Source of the DNA: an uncultured Bacilli bacterium
GTDB lineage: Bacteria; Bacillota_I; Bacilli_A; RF39; UBA660
DNA: 8,942 nucleotides
NCBI GenBank assembly: GCA_947625005.1
Contig: CANQNA010000052.1
Location: 1-8,942, forward strand
Reading direction: 5' to 3'
Position numbers and translations under genes: made by a program. Below, piece after piece: positions 1-6,671 of the stretch. How positions within the stretch are numbered: position 1 is the stretch's first letter; every line of letters starts with the position of its first letter. A model generated the notes under the pieces. The model had not been told where the DNA came from. It searched no databases and saw only the letters and a list, made by a program, of their open reading frames with translations.

Positions 1-639
1 ATTCATGAAGTTAAAATACCACTTGCTACTTTAGTTTTAATGAGTAATAATCATAAAGAACAGTTTGATAAAAAAACCAAATTACAATTAAAAAGATTAG
101 AAGATTATGTAGATCAAGTTCTTTATTATGCTAGAAGTGAAAATGCTGAAAAAGATTATTTAATAAAAGAAACAGATTTGTCCAAAGTTATAAAAAATGT
201 AGGGCTTAAAAATATGGATGAAATACTGGAAAATAAAATGGATTATATTGTAGAAAATGCCAATTATAGGGTGTTAACAGATTCTAAATGGTTAGAATTT
301 ATTTTAAGTCAAATAATTAATAATAGTATTAAATATAAAAGAAATATTGATAGTTCTTATATTAAAATATTTGTTCAAGAGAAAAAAGATAAAACAACTT
401 TAGTAATTGAAGACAATGGTATAGGAATAAAAGAATCGGATTTAAAACAAGTTTTTGATAAATCATTTACGGGAGAAAATGGCAGAAATGGAAGTATTTC
501 TACAGGAATGGGTTTATTTATTGCGAAAAATATGTGTGGAAAATTAGGACATAAAATAGATATAGAGTCTAAATATAATGAATATACGAAAGTTTATATA
601 ACATTTGCTAAAAACAAATATTATGATGTTTTAAAGTAA
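1..639 (+). CDS. BceS-like sensor histidine kinase, 5' truncated by window edge
   Basis: Membrane sensor kinase of the intramembrane-sensing BceS type, which phosphorylates a BceR-like regulator in response to peptide antibiotics acting through its BceAB transporter. The open frame runs to base 1, and the visible fragment has 212 residues. It begins IHEVKIPLATL, the H box, so the phosphoacceptor His is residue 2 (bases 4-6). The ATG at 40 is internal to the dimerisation helices and is not the start. QVLYYARSENAEKDYLIKE (about 39-57) is typical of BceS kinases. The ATPase domain follows: N box QIINNSIKY (about 104-112), G1 EDNGIGI (137-143), F-box region VFDKSFTG (151-158) and G2 STGMGLFIAKN (167-177). 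The two N-terminal membrane helices and the regulator gene should lie upstream of the window. The bceAB-like pair follows 87 bases downstream. The family call is firm; the inducing compound cannot be read from the sequence. Confidence 0.93.
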   Translation: MHEVKIPLATLVLMSNNHKEQFDKKTKLQLKRLEDYVDQVLYYARSENAEKDYLIKETDLSKVIKNVGLKNMDEILENKMDYIVENANYRVLTDSKWLEFILSQIINNSIKYKRNIDSSYIKIFVQEKKDKTTLVIEDNGIGIKESDLKQVFDKSFTGENGRNGSISTGMGLFIAKNMCGKLGHKIDIESKYNEYTKVYITFAKNKYYDVLK

Positions 640-641
640 GG

Positions 642-655
642 TTACAAAATTGTAA
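642..655. promoter_or_regulatory. Putative BceR-type operator upstream of the bceAB-like pair
   Basis: TTACA-AAAT-TGTAA is a perfect inverted repeat. It fits the TNACA-N4-TGTAA consensus recalled for BceR-like response regulators, and it sits between the kinase gene and the transporter genes, where that operator is expected. A further TGTAA half-site lies at 661-665, exactly 10 bases (one helical turn) after the first, and could serve as a weaker second contact. The core promoter downstream is poor: CAAAAT at 680-685 is the best -10 candidate and has no good -35, as expected for an activator-dependent promoter. Confidence 0.7.
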
Positions 656-726
656 TATTCTGTAATATTAAAGAGACGACAAAATAGTTTTTTTGGATTA
701 TTATGTTTATGAAAGGAGAAAGATTT

Positions 727-1491
727 ATGGAAAATATTTTAAAAGTCCAACAAATTGAAAAATATTATGGTAGTCGTTCATCTTTAACAAAAGCGATTGA
801 TAATTTATCTTTTGAAGTAGAAAAAGGGGAATTTGTTGCGATTATGGGAGCATCTGGTTCAGGAAAAACAACTCTTTTAAATTGTATTGGAGCGATTGAT
901 AAAGTAACAAGTGGACATATCTTTGTTGGAGGACTTGATATTACTAAATTAAAGGGAAATGAACTTAATAAATTTAGAAGAGAAGAGTTAGGTTTTATTT
1001 TTCAAGATTTTAATTTATTAGATACTTTAACAGCTTATGAAAATATTGCTTTAGCTTTATCTATTCAGAGTGTTAGTTCATCTTTAATAGAACAAAAGAT
1101 AAAGAAAGTTGCTGAGGAATTAGATATAAAAGATGTTCTAGGAAAGTATCCATATCAGATGAGTGGGGGACAAAAACAGAGAGTAGCTTCTGCACGTGCG
1201 ATTGTAACCAATCCTAAACTAATTTTAGCAGATGAACCTACAGGAGCATTAGATTCAAAATCAGCCAAAATGTTACTAGAAAAATTTAATTATTTAGATG
1301 AACTTGGGGCAACTATACTTATGGTTACACATGATGCTTTTACAGCTAGTTATGCTAGACGTGTAATCTTTATCAAAGATGGTAAAATTTTTAAAGAAAT
1401 TCATAAAGGTGATAATTCTCGTAAAGAATTTTTTGATAAGATTATAGATATTGTAACTTTACTTGGTGGAGATTTAAATGATGCTTTGTAA
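727..1491 (+). CDS. BceA-like ABC transporter ATP-binding protein
   Basis: ATPase subunit of a BceAB-type (MacB/FtsX-class) transporter that works with the permease encoded next to it to remove peptide antibiotics from their lipid targets and to signal to the kinase. The start chosen is ATG 727 ([15 protein letters not shown]), because GAAAGGAG at 711-718 lies 8 bases before it. An in-frame ATG at 703 would place that site inside the gene and has none of its own. The 254 residues show Walker A GASGSGKT (41-48), Q-loop Gln93 in FIFQDFN, signature MSGGQKQRV (145-153), Walker B LILADE (165-170), D-loop region GALDS, and switch His202 in MVTHD. The last 14 bases overlap the permease gene, so translation is probably coupled. 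Length and motifs are normal for the family; the substrate is not known. Confidence 0.95.
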   Translation: MENILKVQQIEKYYGSRSSLTKAIDNLSFEVEKGEFVAIMGASGSGKTTLLNCIGAIDKVTSGHIFVGGLDITKLKGNELNKFRREELGFIFQDFNLLDTLTAYENIALALSIQSVSSSLIEQKIKKVAEELDIKDVLGKYPYQMSGGQKQRVASARAIVTNPKLILADEPTGALDSKSAKMLLEKFNYLDELGATILMVTHDAFTASYARRVIFIKDGKIFKEIHKGDNSRKEFFDKIIDIVTLLGGDLNDAL

Positions 1492-3553
1492 GTTATCGCT
1501 AAAAAATATTAAGAAGAGTATTAAAGATTATGCCATCTACTTTTTTACACTTATTCTTGGTATTTCTATTTTCTATGTTTTTAATGCCTTAGATAGTCAA
1601 ACTGTTATGATGGATGTTTCATCATCAACAGTAGAATTAATCGATCTTATGATGACTTTATTATCTGGGGTAAGTGTATTTGTATCATTTATATTAGGAT
1701 TTCTTATTATATATGCTTCAAGGTTTCTAATAAAAAGAAGAAATAAAGAATTTGGAATTTATTTAACTTTAGGTATGAGTAAAAGAAAAATATCTTTAAT
1801 ATTATTCTTGGAAACGTTATTTATTGGAATTATTTCCCTTTTAGTGGGATTAGCTCTTGGAGTATTATTATCTCAAGTTATGAGTTTAGTTGTTGCAAAT
1901 ATGTTTGAAGCAAATTTAACAAAATTTACATTTGTGTTTTCATCAGCTGCTTGTATTAAAACTATTATTTATTTTAGTATTATGTATTTACTTGTTATGA
2001 TTTTTAATACTGTAAGTGTAAGTAAATGCAGACTAATTGATTTATTAAATGGGGCAAAAAAGAGTGAAAAAATTAAATTAAAAAATCCTTATTTATGTAT
2101 TATTATTTTTATTATATCTTGTTTAATTTTAGGAAGAGCTTATTATATAGTTACCCATGATTTTTTTACATTACAAGAAGTAACAGATATATTGAAACCT
2201 ATTATAATGGGGGCAGTATCAACTTTCTTTATATTTTGGTCTTTATCAGGATTAATTTTAAGAATAGCAATGAGTATTAAAAAATTCTATTACAAGGGAT
2301 TAAATAGTTTTACTTTAAGACAATTTTCCAGCAAAATTAATACAACAGTTTTTGGAACAACGATTATTTGTTTAATGTTATTTATAACAATTTGCTTATT
2401 ATCTGCGTGTCTTACTATGAAAAACTCTATGAATGCGAATATTAGAGAACTTGCTCCCGCAGATGCGATGTTTGTGGCTAATATGAATATGGATAAATAT
2501 TATGATAAATATAAAAATTATGGATATAATGATTCGCAAATAAGAAATTCTCATTATACATCTAAAGAATTATTTAACTTATTTGACTTTGATATAACTT
2601 CTTATTTTAAAGATTATATAGAAGTTAATACTTATGCAACAGAGAATTTAACTTTGAATCATACTTTAGGGTCTAAATTAGATACTATTAGAACTAAATT
2701 TCCATTTTTAGATTATGATACAATGGAATCTATCATTAAAGTTAGTGACTATAATAAAGTAGCAAAATTTTATGGAATACAAGAATACTCTTTAAATGAT
2801 GATGAATATATGATAGTTGCTGATTTTAATTCAATGGTTAATATTAGAAATATTGCGCTTGAAAATGGAGAAGTAATTGAATTATTTGGACATACTCTAA
2901 AACCTAAATATAAAGCCTGTCAAGATGGATTTTTAGAAATGTCTAGTCAGCATATTAATTCTGGAATTATTTTAGTGCCCGATAATATTGTAGATGAAGA
3001 TTATTTAATAGAAAATTATTTAATAGGCAATTATAAAACAAAAGATAAAAAAGAAATAACGAAAATAGAAAATAGCATTAATCAGTTAGATAAAGAGGAA
3101 AAAGCTAATATTTATTTATTACCTAATGGTTCAACTACATTAGCTATTAAAGAAGCAACTATAGGGTTATCTGCAATGGTAACATTTATTGGTCTTTATT
3201 TAGGAGTAATTTTCTTAATTAGTAGTGCAGCAATTTTAGGATTAAAAGAATTATCTGAAAGTAGTGATAATAAAGAAAGATTTAGAATGTTAAGAAAGAT
3301 TGGTACAGATGAGAAGATGATTAATAAAGCATTATTTAGACAAATAATTATATTCTTTATGTTACCTTTAATACTTGCTTTAATTCATTCTATTTTTGGT
3401 ATAATATTTGCTGTTAAAATATTAGAAGTATTTGGTAATGAACAGTTATTACCATCAATTATTACAACTGCTATTTTCCTTGTAATTATCTATGGAGGAT
3501 ATTTCTTGATTACATATTATTGTAGTAAAAGTATTATAAAGGAAAGATATTAA
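1478..3553 (+). CDS. BceB-like ABC transporter permease (FtsX-type)
   Basis: Membrane subunit of the BceAB-type transporter, which binds peptide antibiotics at the outer face and forms a sensory complex with BceS. The 691 residues show the full BceB plan of ten predicted helices: about 18-38, 56-80, 104-130, 155-178, 204-222, 238-262, 287-312, then a large extracellular domain (about 313-557) between helices 7 and 8, then 560-586, 620-646 and 658-682. Two FtsX-type cytoplasmic segments are visible, RRNKEFGIYLTLGMSKRK (87-104) and RFRMLRKIGTDEKM (601-614); these usually contact the ATPase. Either ATG 1478 or the adjacent ATG 1481 could start translation; GGTGGAG at 1465-1471 serves both. The gene overlaps the ATPase gene by 14 bases and is followed by a terminator, so it ends the operon. 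The extracellular domain is the variable, ligand-specific part and does not identify the drug. Confidence 0.94.
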   Translation: MMLCKLSLKNIKKSIKDYAIYFFTLILGISIFYVFNALDSQTVMMDVSSSTVELIDLMMTLLSGVSVFVSFILGFLIIYASRFLIKRRNKEFGIYLTLGMSKRKISLILFLETLFIGIISLLVGLALGVLLSQVMSLVVANMFEANLTKFTFVFSSAACIKTIIYFSIMYLLVMIFNTVSVSKCRLIDLLNGAKKSEKIKLKNPYLCIIIFIISCLILGRAYYIVTHDFFTLQEVTDILKPIIMGAVSTFFIFWSLSGLILRIAMSIKKFYYKGLNSFTLRQFSSKINTTVFGTTIICLMLFITICLLSACLTMKNSMNANIRELAPADAMFVANMNMDKYYDKYKNYGYNDSQIRNSHYTSKELFNLFDFDITSYFKDYIEVNTYATENLTLNHTLGSKLDTIRTKFPFLDYDTMESIIKVSDYNKVAKFYGIQEYSLNDDEYMIVADFNSMVNIRNIALENGEVIELFGHTLKPKYKACQDGFLEMSSQHINSGIILVPDNIVDEDYLIENYLIGNYKTKDKKEITKIENSINQLDKEEKANIYLLPNGSTTLAIKEATIGLSAMVTFIGLYLGVIFLISSAAILGLKELSESSDNKERFRMLRKIGTDEKMINKALFRQIIIFFMLPLILALIHSIFGIIFAVKILEVFGNEQLLPSIITTAIFLVIIYGGYFLITYYCSKSIIKERY

Positions 3554-3566
3554 TATTTTAATTATT

Positions 3567-3597
3567 AAAAGAGATTAGTTTTTGACTAATTTTTTTT
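3567..3597 (+). terminator. Intrinsic terminator of the bceAB-like operon
   Basis: The hairpin ATTAGT (3574-3579), loop TTTTG, ACTAAT (3585-3590) begins 20 bases after the permease stop and runs straight into seven T residues (3591-3597). The A-rich bases at 3567-3573 can pair with this T-tract through A-T and G-T pairs, lengthening the stem to 13 pairs. The rest of the gap to spoIIP (3598-3711) is AT-rich and pyrimidine-rich and shows no gene. Confidence 0.8.
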
Positions 3598-3711
3598 GTT
3601 GAATTTTTTTCCCTTTCAAATAAAGTGTAAAATTCTTATTATTTTTTCTTTTTCCCTAAAATCTAACAATTTTTTTAACTTTGTTTTTATAAAATTAGAA
3701 TAGGTGATACT

Positions 3712-4599
3712 ATGGGAAAAAGATTCATTTCTAAAAGAAAAAATAAAAGAGGAATGATTAAATTACTAATTTTAATTTTCGGAGTGGTTTTAATTCTTAA
3801 TTTTTTAATTAGTAAATTTAATAATAAAGTAGAAGATAGTATCTTAGTTAAATATTTATTAAATACTTCGCAAAATAAATTTACTAAAGACAGTATTAAA
3901 TTAATAGATTTAAGTGACCCCGAAATTATTTTAGATACTGCTTTAAATTTTAATAATTTAATTAAAATAGAAAAAAAGAAAGAGGAAGATAAAACTACTT
4001 TTAAAGAAAATAAATTATATCAGGTATATATTTATAATACTCATCAAACAGAGGAATATGATGCTGGGAATTTAGCTAATTATAATATAGATTTAACTGT
4101 TTATACAGCAGCCAATATTTTAAAAACAAAATTAGATGCTTATAATATAGATGCTTATGTCGAAGAAAGAAGTATTAAAGAATATTTGAATAAATATGGT
4201 TTTAATTATAATCAAAGTTATAAAATTAGTAGAAAATTTTTAGAAACATTTGAAGAAAAAGTTAATTTATATATTGACTTACATAGAGATTCTCAAACTA
4301 GAGATATTACGACAACTACAATAAATAACAAAACATATGCTAAAGTAATGTTTGTGGTAGGAACTAATTATGATACTTATAATTTGAATTTAGCTCTTGC
4401 TAATAAGCTTAATAAGTATTTTCAAGAATTTGATCCTTCTATAACTAGAGGAATTTTTACTAGATCTAGTGTTTATAATCAGGATTTTAGTTCAAATGTA
4501 ATACTTTTAGAGTTAGGAGGGCCAGAAAATACATTAGAAGAAATAGAAAATACTTTAGAAGTTTTTGCAAAAGTTATAAAGCAATATTTGGAGGCTTAA
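3712..4599 (+). CDS. spoIIP: SpoIIP-like peptidoglycan amidase/endopeptidase
   Basis: Membrane-anchored zinc hydrolase that in sporulating Firmicutes works with SpoIID and SpoIIM to thin septal peptidoglycan and drive engulfment. The N-terminus has a basic stretch and one membrane helix (about 16-35), then a lysine-rich linker and the catalytic domain (about 103-295). SpoIIP motifs are clear: YNTHQTEEY (109-117; His111 and Glu114 match the HTHTTESY motif), LYIDLHRDS (187-194 region; His191), the VGTN segment (217-219), SITRGIF (243-249) and NQDFSSNVILLELGGPENT (256-274; Glu267). At 295 residues it is shorter than Bacillus SpoIIP (about 400), mainly through a short linker. The start has AGGTGAT at 3702-3708, a perfect match to the 3' end of the extended ribosome-binding site. 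A one-base gap separates it from the next gene. Whether this organism forms spores cannot be decided from one gene. Confidence 0.92.
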   Translation: MGKRFISKRKNKRGMIKLLILIFGVVLILNFLISKFNNKVEDSILVKYLLNTSQNKFTKDSIKLIDLSDPEIILDTALNFNNLIKIEKKKEEDKTTFKENKLYQVYIYNTHQTEEYDAGNLANYNIDLTVYTAANILKTKLDAYNIDAYVEERSIKEYLNKYGFNYNQSYKISRKFLETFEEKVNLYIDLHRDSQTRDITTTTINNKTYAKVMFVVGTNYDTYNLNLALANKLNKYFQEFDPSITRGIFTRSSVYNQDFSSNVILLELGGPENTLEEIENTLEVFAKVIKQYLEA

Positions 4600-4600
4600 T

Positions 4601-4942
4601 ATGGAGGAGGAAAAGAAAAAAACAAATTGGTGGTTCATAATTCTTATTATATTATTTATAATTTTTGTTTCTTTGTATTTTATGAATGGAGTAGGTTATT
4701 ATGATTCAACAAGAAATAGAATGATTTTGACAGAAGAGAAAAAAGAACAATTCGAAAAAGATGTTAGCGAAGGACGTTATATAGATATTGAGAATTATTT
4801 TTCCGATACTAATAAAGATTATGATAATAATTTTTCTAATATTGGACTAAAAATAAGTGATGGAATAGATACCGTACTTAATAAAGGATTAAAAAAGACT
4901 TTAAAAGCTTTATCAAAATTATTTAAAGAAAAAAAGGCTTAA
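4601..4942 (+). CDS. Small single-pass membrane protein, YqxA-like position
   Basis: A 113-residue protein with no family I can name with certainty. MEEEKKK is followed by one strong membrane helix (about 10-28), a motif-like YYDSTRNRMILTEEKK stretch, a charged region (about 47-75) and a C-terminal amphipathic segment beginning FSNIGLKISDGID and ending in a lysine-rich tail. It lies one base after spoIIP, with GGAGG at 4590-4594 inside the end of spoIIP, so the two are almost certainly co-translated. In Bacillus the gene after spoIIP is yqxA (DUF3679), also about 112 residues with an N-terminal helix and a C-terminal amphipathic region. I infer a positional and architectural counterpart, not proven homology. 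Its stop codon overlaps the stop of the convergent sortase gene by three bases. A role alongside SpoIIP is a guess from context. Confidence 0.75.
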   Translation: MEEEKKKTNWWFIILIILFIIFVSLYFMNGVGYYDSTRNRMILTEEKKEQFEKDVSEGRYIDIENYFSDTNKDYDNNFSNIGLKISDGIDTVLNKGLKKTLKALSKLFKEKKA

Positions 4943-4947
4943 GCCTC
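4929..4947 (-). terminator. Compact terminator at the end of the sortase gene
   Basis: On the minus strand AGGC-TTAA-GCCT (4946-4935) folds into a four-pair GC-rich hairpin, lengthened by one G-T pair, and is followed at once by six T residues (4934-4929). The TAA stop of the sortase gene lies in the loop. The sequence is a perfect 12-base palindrome, so the plus strand forms the same hairpin but has no good T-tract after it (CATCTTTATC). The short stem makes its strength uncertain. Confidence 0.45.
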
Positions 4948-6582
4948 ATCTTTATCTGTTGTAATTAATTTAGCATGAACAACTAATCGTTGTTTTCCTG
5001 TTCCATGACAAGTAGAAAGAGTTAAAATATAATCTTTAGGAGAAACATTAACTTTAAAATCGTAAATACTTCGTTCTTTTATTTTGTCAATAAATTGTTG
5101 ATATTCTTTATCTGTATTAAAATTAGCATATAAATAATCATTAGTAACTCCAATTTTATAAATAGAAAATATTTGCCATTTCATATTTTTATTTAAAGTA
5201 TTAAAAGTAATAATTTGATTAGTACTTTTTTTATACCATGATTCATTTAAAGTATATCTTAGGCTTCCAAACATTAATCCACCATTAATATTATGTCCAT
5301 AAATAATAGTATTTTGACTTAAAACATTAATACTATTACGATAATCCATATAAATCCAACCCATAATATTTTTATTTTTATTATAATCTCTTTTTAAATA
5401 GTAGTCGTTATCACTAGCTTTAACTACCGGATAATTAATTTTAGTATTATTAACAGTTAACCAACCAACTGTATCAGAATTAATAGATAATAATTTTTCA
5501 AATACTTGTTCATAATTTGTATAATAACTACTAATATAACCGCCACCACTTGCTTTTTTTGTAGTAGTTTCTCCATCAGCTTCAATATATTCAATATCTC
5601 GTTCTTGATCATCAATACTTGTGTATTCAACATCTTCTAAAATATCTGTTATTTGTTTATTTATATCAAGAATATTATTAGAATCTTTTTCATTCTGTAT
5701 TTTTTCTGCAATCATAAAAAATATTAATAAAATAATCGCTAAAAAGGAAGTAATTTTAATAACATTAAGATTTAATTGCTTAAAAATATTTCTTTTTTTA
5801 TAAGAAGAAGAGTAAACAATATCAAAGCTTATATTAAAATCTTTAAAATATTCTTCGTAGACTTTTTTTAAATAAGTTACAGAATTTAAAATTACATCTA
5901 TGTCATTATTTTCTTCATAAAAAATAAATTTAATATTTTCTTTTCTATTTTCTATAATTGTATCAATTAAAATATTAAATAAATTATTAGAATATTTTTT
6001 TAAGTGAATAGTTTTTAAGTAGTGATTAATGCTCATAAAAGTTTTAAAATCATTTATATCATCATCAGTAAAATCATTGATAATTTCAATAGATTTTTTA
6101 TAATAAATATCACTATACTTATATAATTTATTAGTTGACATAAAATTGCTAATAAAAAATAATTCACTACGCATTTCTATTTTTAAATTCTTATTCATAT
6201 CAAGTCTTGTTAATAAGAATTTAGGAATAGAAAAACAACTTAAATATTCTAAAGACTTATTATCTAATAGATTTAAAAAGTTATCGTAAGTTAAAGGAGC
6301 ATCAGGAGTAATAATTAATTTAGTAATAGAAGGGATGGTATTTATTAATTTTAATGATGTACTTATTATTGCTTTATCATTAATTTTTGCTGTAGTTACA
6401 TTATTTTTCAATATAATAACGTTTATAAAACTTCTAATTAATTCTAAGTTATTTTCAATATAATCTGCAGTAAAAACTAATTTTTTAGTATCTATTACAC
6501 TTGTTTTATTAATATCAGCAGTTTCTTTTTTTATTAAAGAAAAAGTTATACTATCTTTAGTTATTTTTATACTGATGTTCAT
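4939..6582 (-). CDS. Class B sortase with large N-terminal cytoplasmic domain
   Basis: Predicted cysteine transpeptidase that attaches surface proteins to the cell wall, joined to an extra N-terminal region. Residues 1-272 have no signal peptide and no family I recognise. They look like alternating short strands and helices, with leucine/isoleucine spacing (about 80-195) faintly like irregular leucine-rich repeats. KKRNIFKQLNLNVIK (262-276) precedes one membrane helix (about 274-292), so the positive-inside rule puts the N-terminal domain in the cytoplasm. An acidic linker (about 293-345) leads to the sortase domain: VGWLTVNNTKINYPVV (372-387), catalytic His430 in IIYGHN, Cys525 in TLSTCHGTG, and Arg532 in QRLVVHAKL. 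All three catalytic residues are present. SrtB proteins are usually about 250 residues, so this is more than twice the norm. AGGAGA at 6594-6589 lies 6 bases before the start. No sorting signal was seen elsewhere in the window. Confidence 0.92.
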   Translation of the reverse strand: MNISIKITKDSITFSLIKKETADINKTSVIDTKKLVFTADYIENNLELIRSFINVIILKNNVTTAKINDKAIISTSLKLINTIPSITKLIITPDAPLTYDNFLNLLDNKSLEYLSCFSIPKFLLTRLDMNKNLKIEMRSELFFISNFMSTNKLYKYSDIYYKKSIEIINDFTDDDINDFKTFMSINHYLKTIHLKKYSNNLFNILIDTIIENRKENIKFIFYEENNDIDVILNSVTYLKKVYEEYFKDFNISFDIVYSSSYKKRNIFKQLNLNVIKITSFLAIILLIFFMIAEKIQNEKDSNNILDINKQITDILEDVEYTSIDDQERDIEYIEADGETTTKKASGGGYISSYYTNYEQVFEKLLSINSDTVGWLTVNNTKINYPVVKASDNDYYLKRDYNKNKNIMGWIYMDYRNSINVLSQNTIIYGHNINGGLMFGSLRYTLNESWYKKSTNQIITFNTLNKNMKWQIFSIYKIGVTNDYLYANFNTDKEYQQFIDKIKERSIYDFKVNVSPKDYILTLSTCHGTGKQRLVVHAKLITTDKDEA

Positions 6583-6603
6583 ATGTTTTCTCCTATCATA
6601 ATA

Positions 6604-6633
6604 ATACTATCATAAAATAATAGTTTTGTAAAA
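6604..6633 (-). promoter_or_regulatory. Possible promoter for the sortase gene
   Basis: On the minus strand TTTACA (6633-6628, five of six matches to the -35 consensus) is separated by 18 bases from TAGTAT (6609-6604, four of six). This gives a short leader with the AGGAGA ribosome-binding site well placed. The spacer overlaps an imperfect palindrome, CTATCATAAAATAATAG (6607-6623), and CTATCATAA occurs twice (6594-6601 region and 6607-6615). The gap also has to carry the promoter of the divergent AI-2E-family gene, for which TAAAAT at 6641-6646 is the best -10, without a clear -35. AT-rich sequence gives many chance matches. Confidence 0.35.
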
Positions 6634-6671
6634 AAAATTATAAAATAAAATAAGAGAAGCATACTAGTAAT

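Noticed and set aside
40..42. ATG as start of the histidine kinase
   Set aside because: In-frame H-box codons precede it up to base 1, and there is no ribosome-binding site upstream of it.
3604..3657. TTTTTCCCT repeated at 3606-3614 and 3649-3657 in the spoIIP upstream gap
   Set aside because: Short pyrimidine runs without symmetry or regular spacing; no known regulator fits, and this is expected by chance in a T-rich gap.
5621..5803. 60-codon open frame on the plus strand opposite the sortase gene
   Set aside because: It is antisense to the membrane helix and linker of a well-supported protein, has no ribosome-binding site, and its hydrophobic content mirrors the opposite strand.
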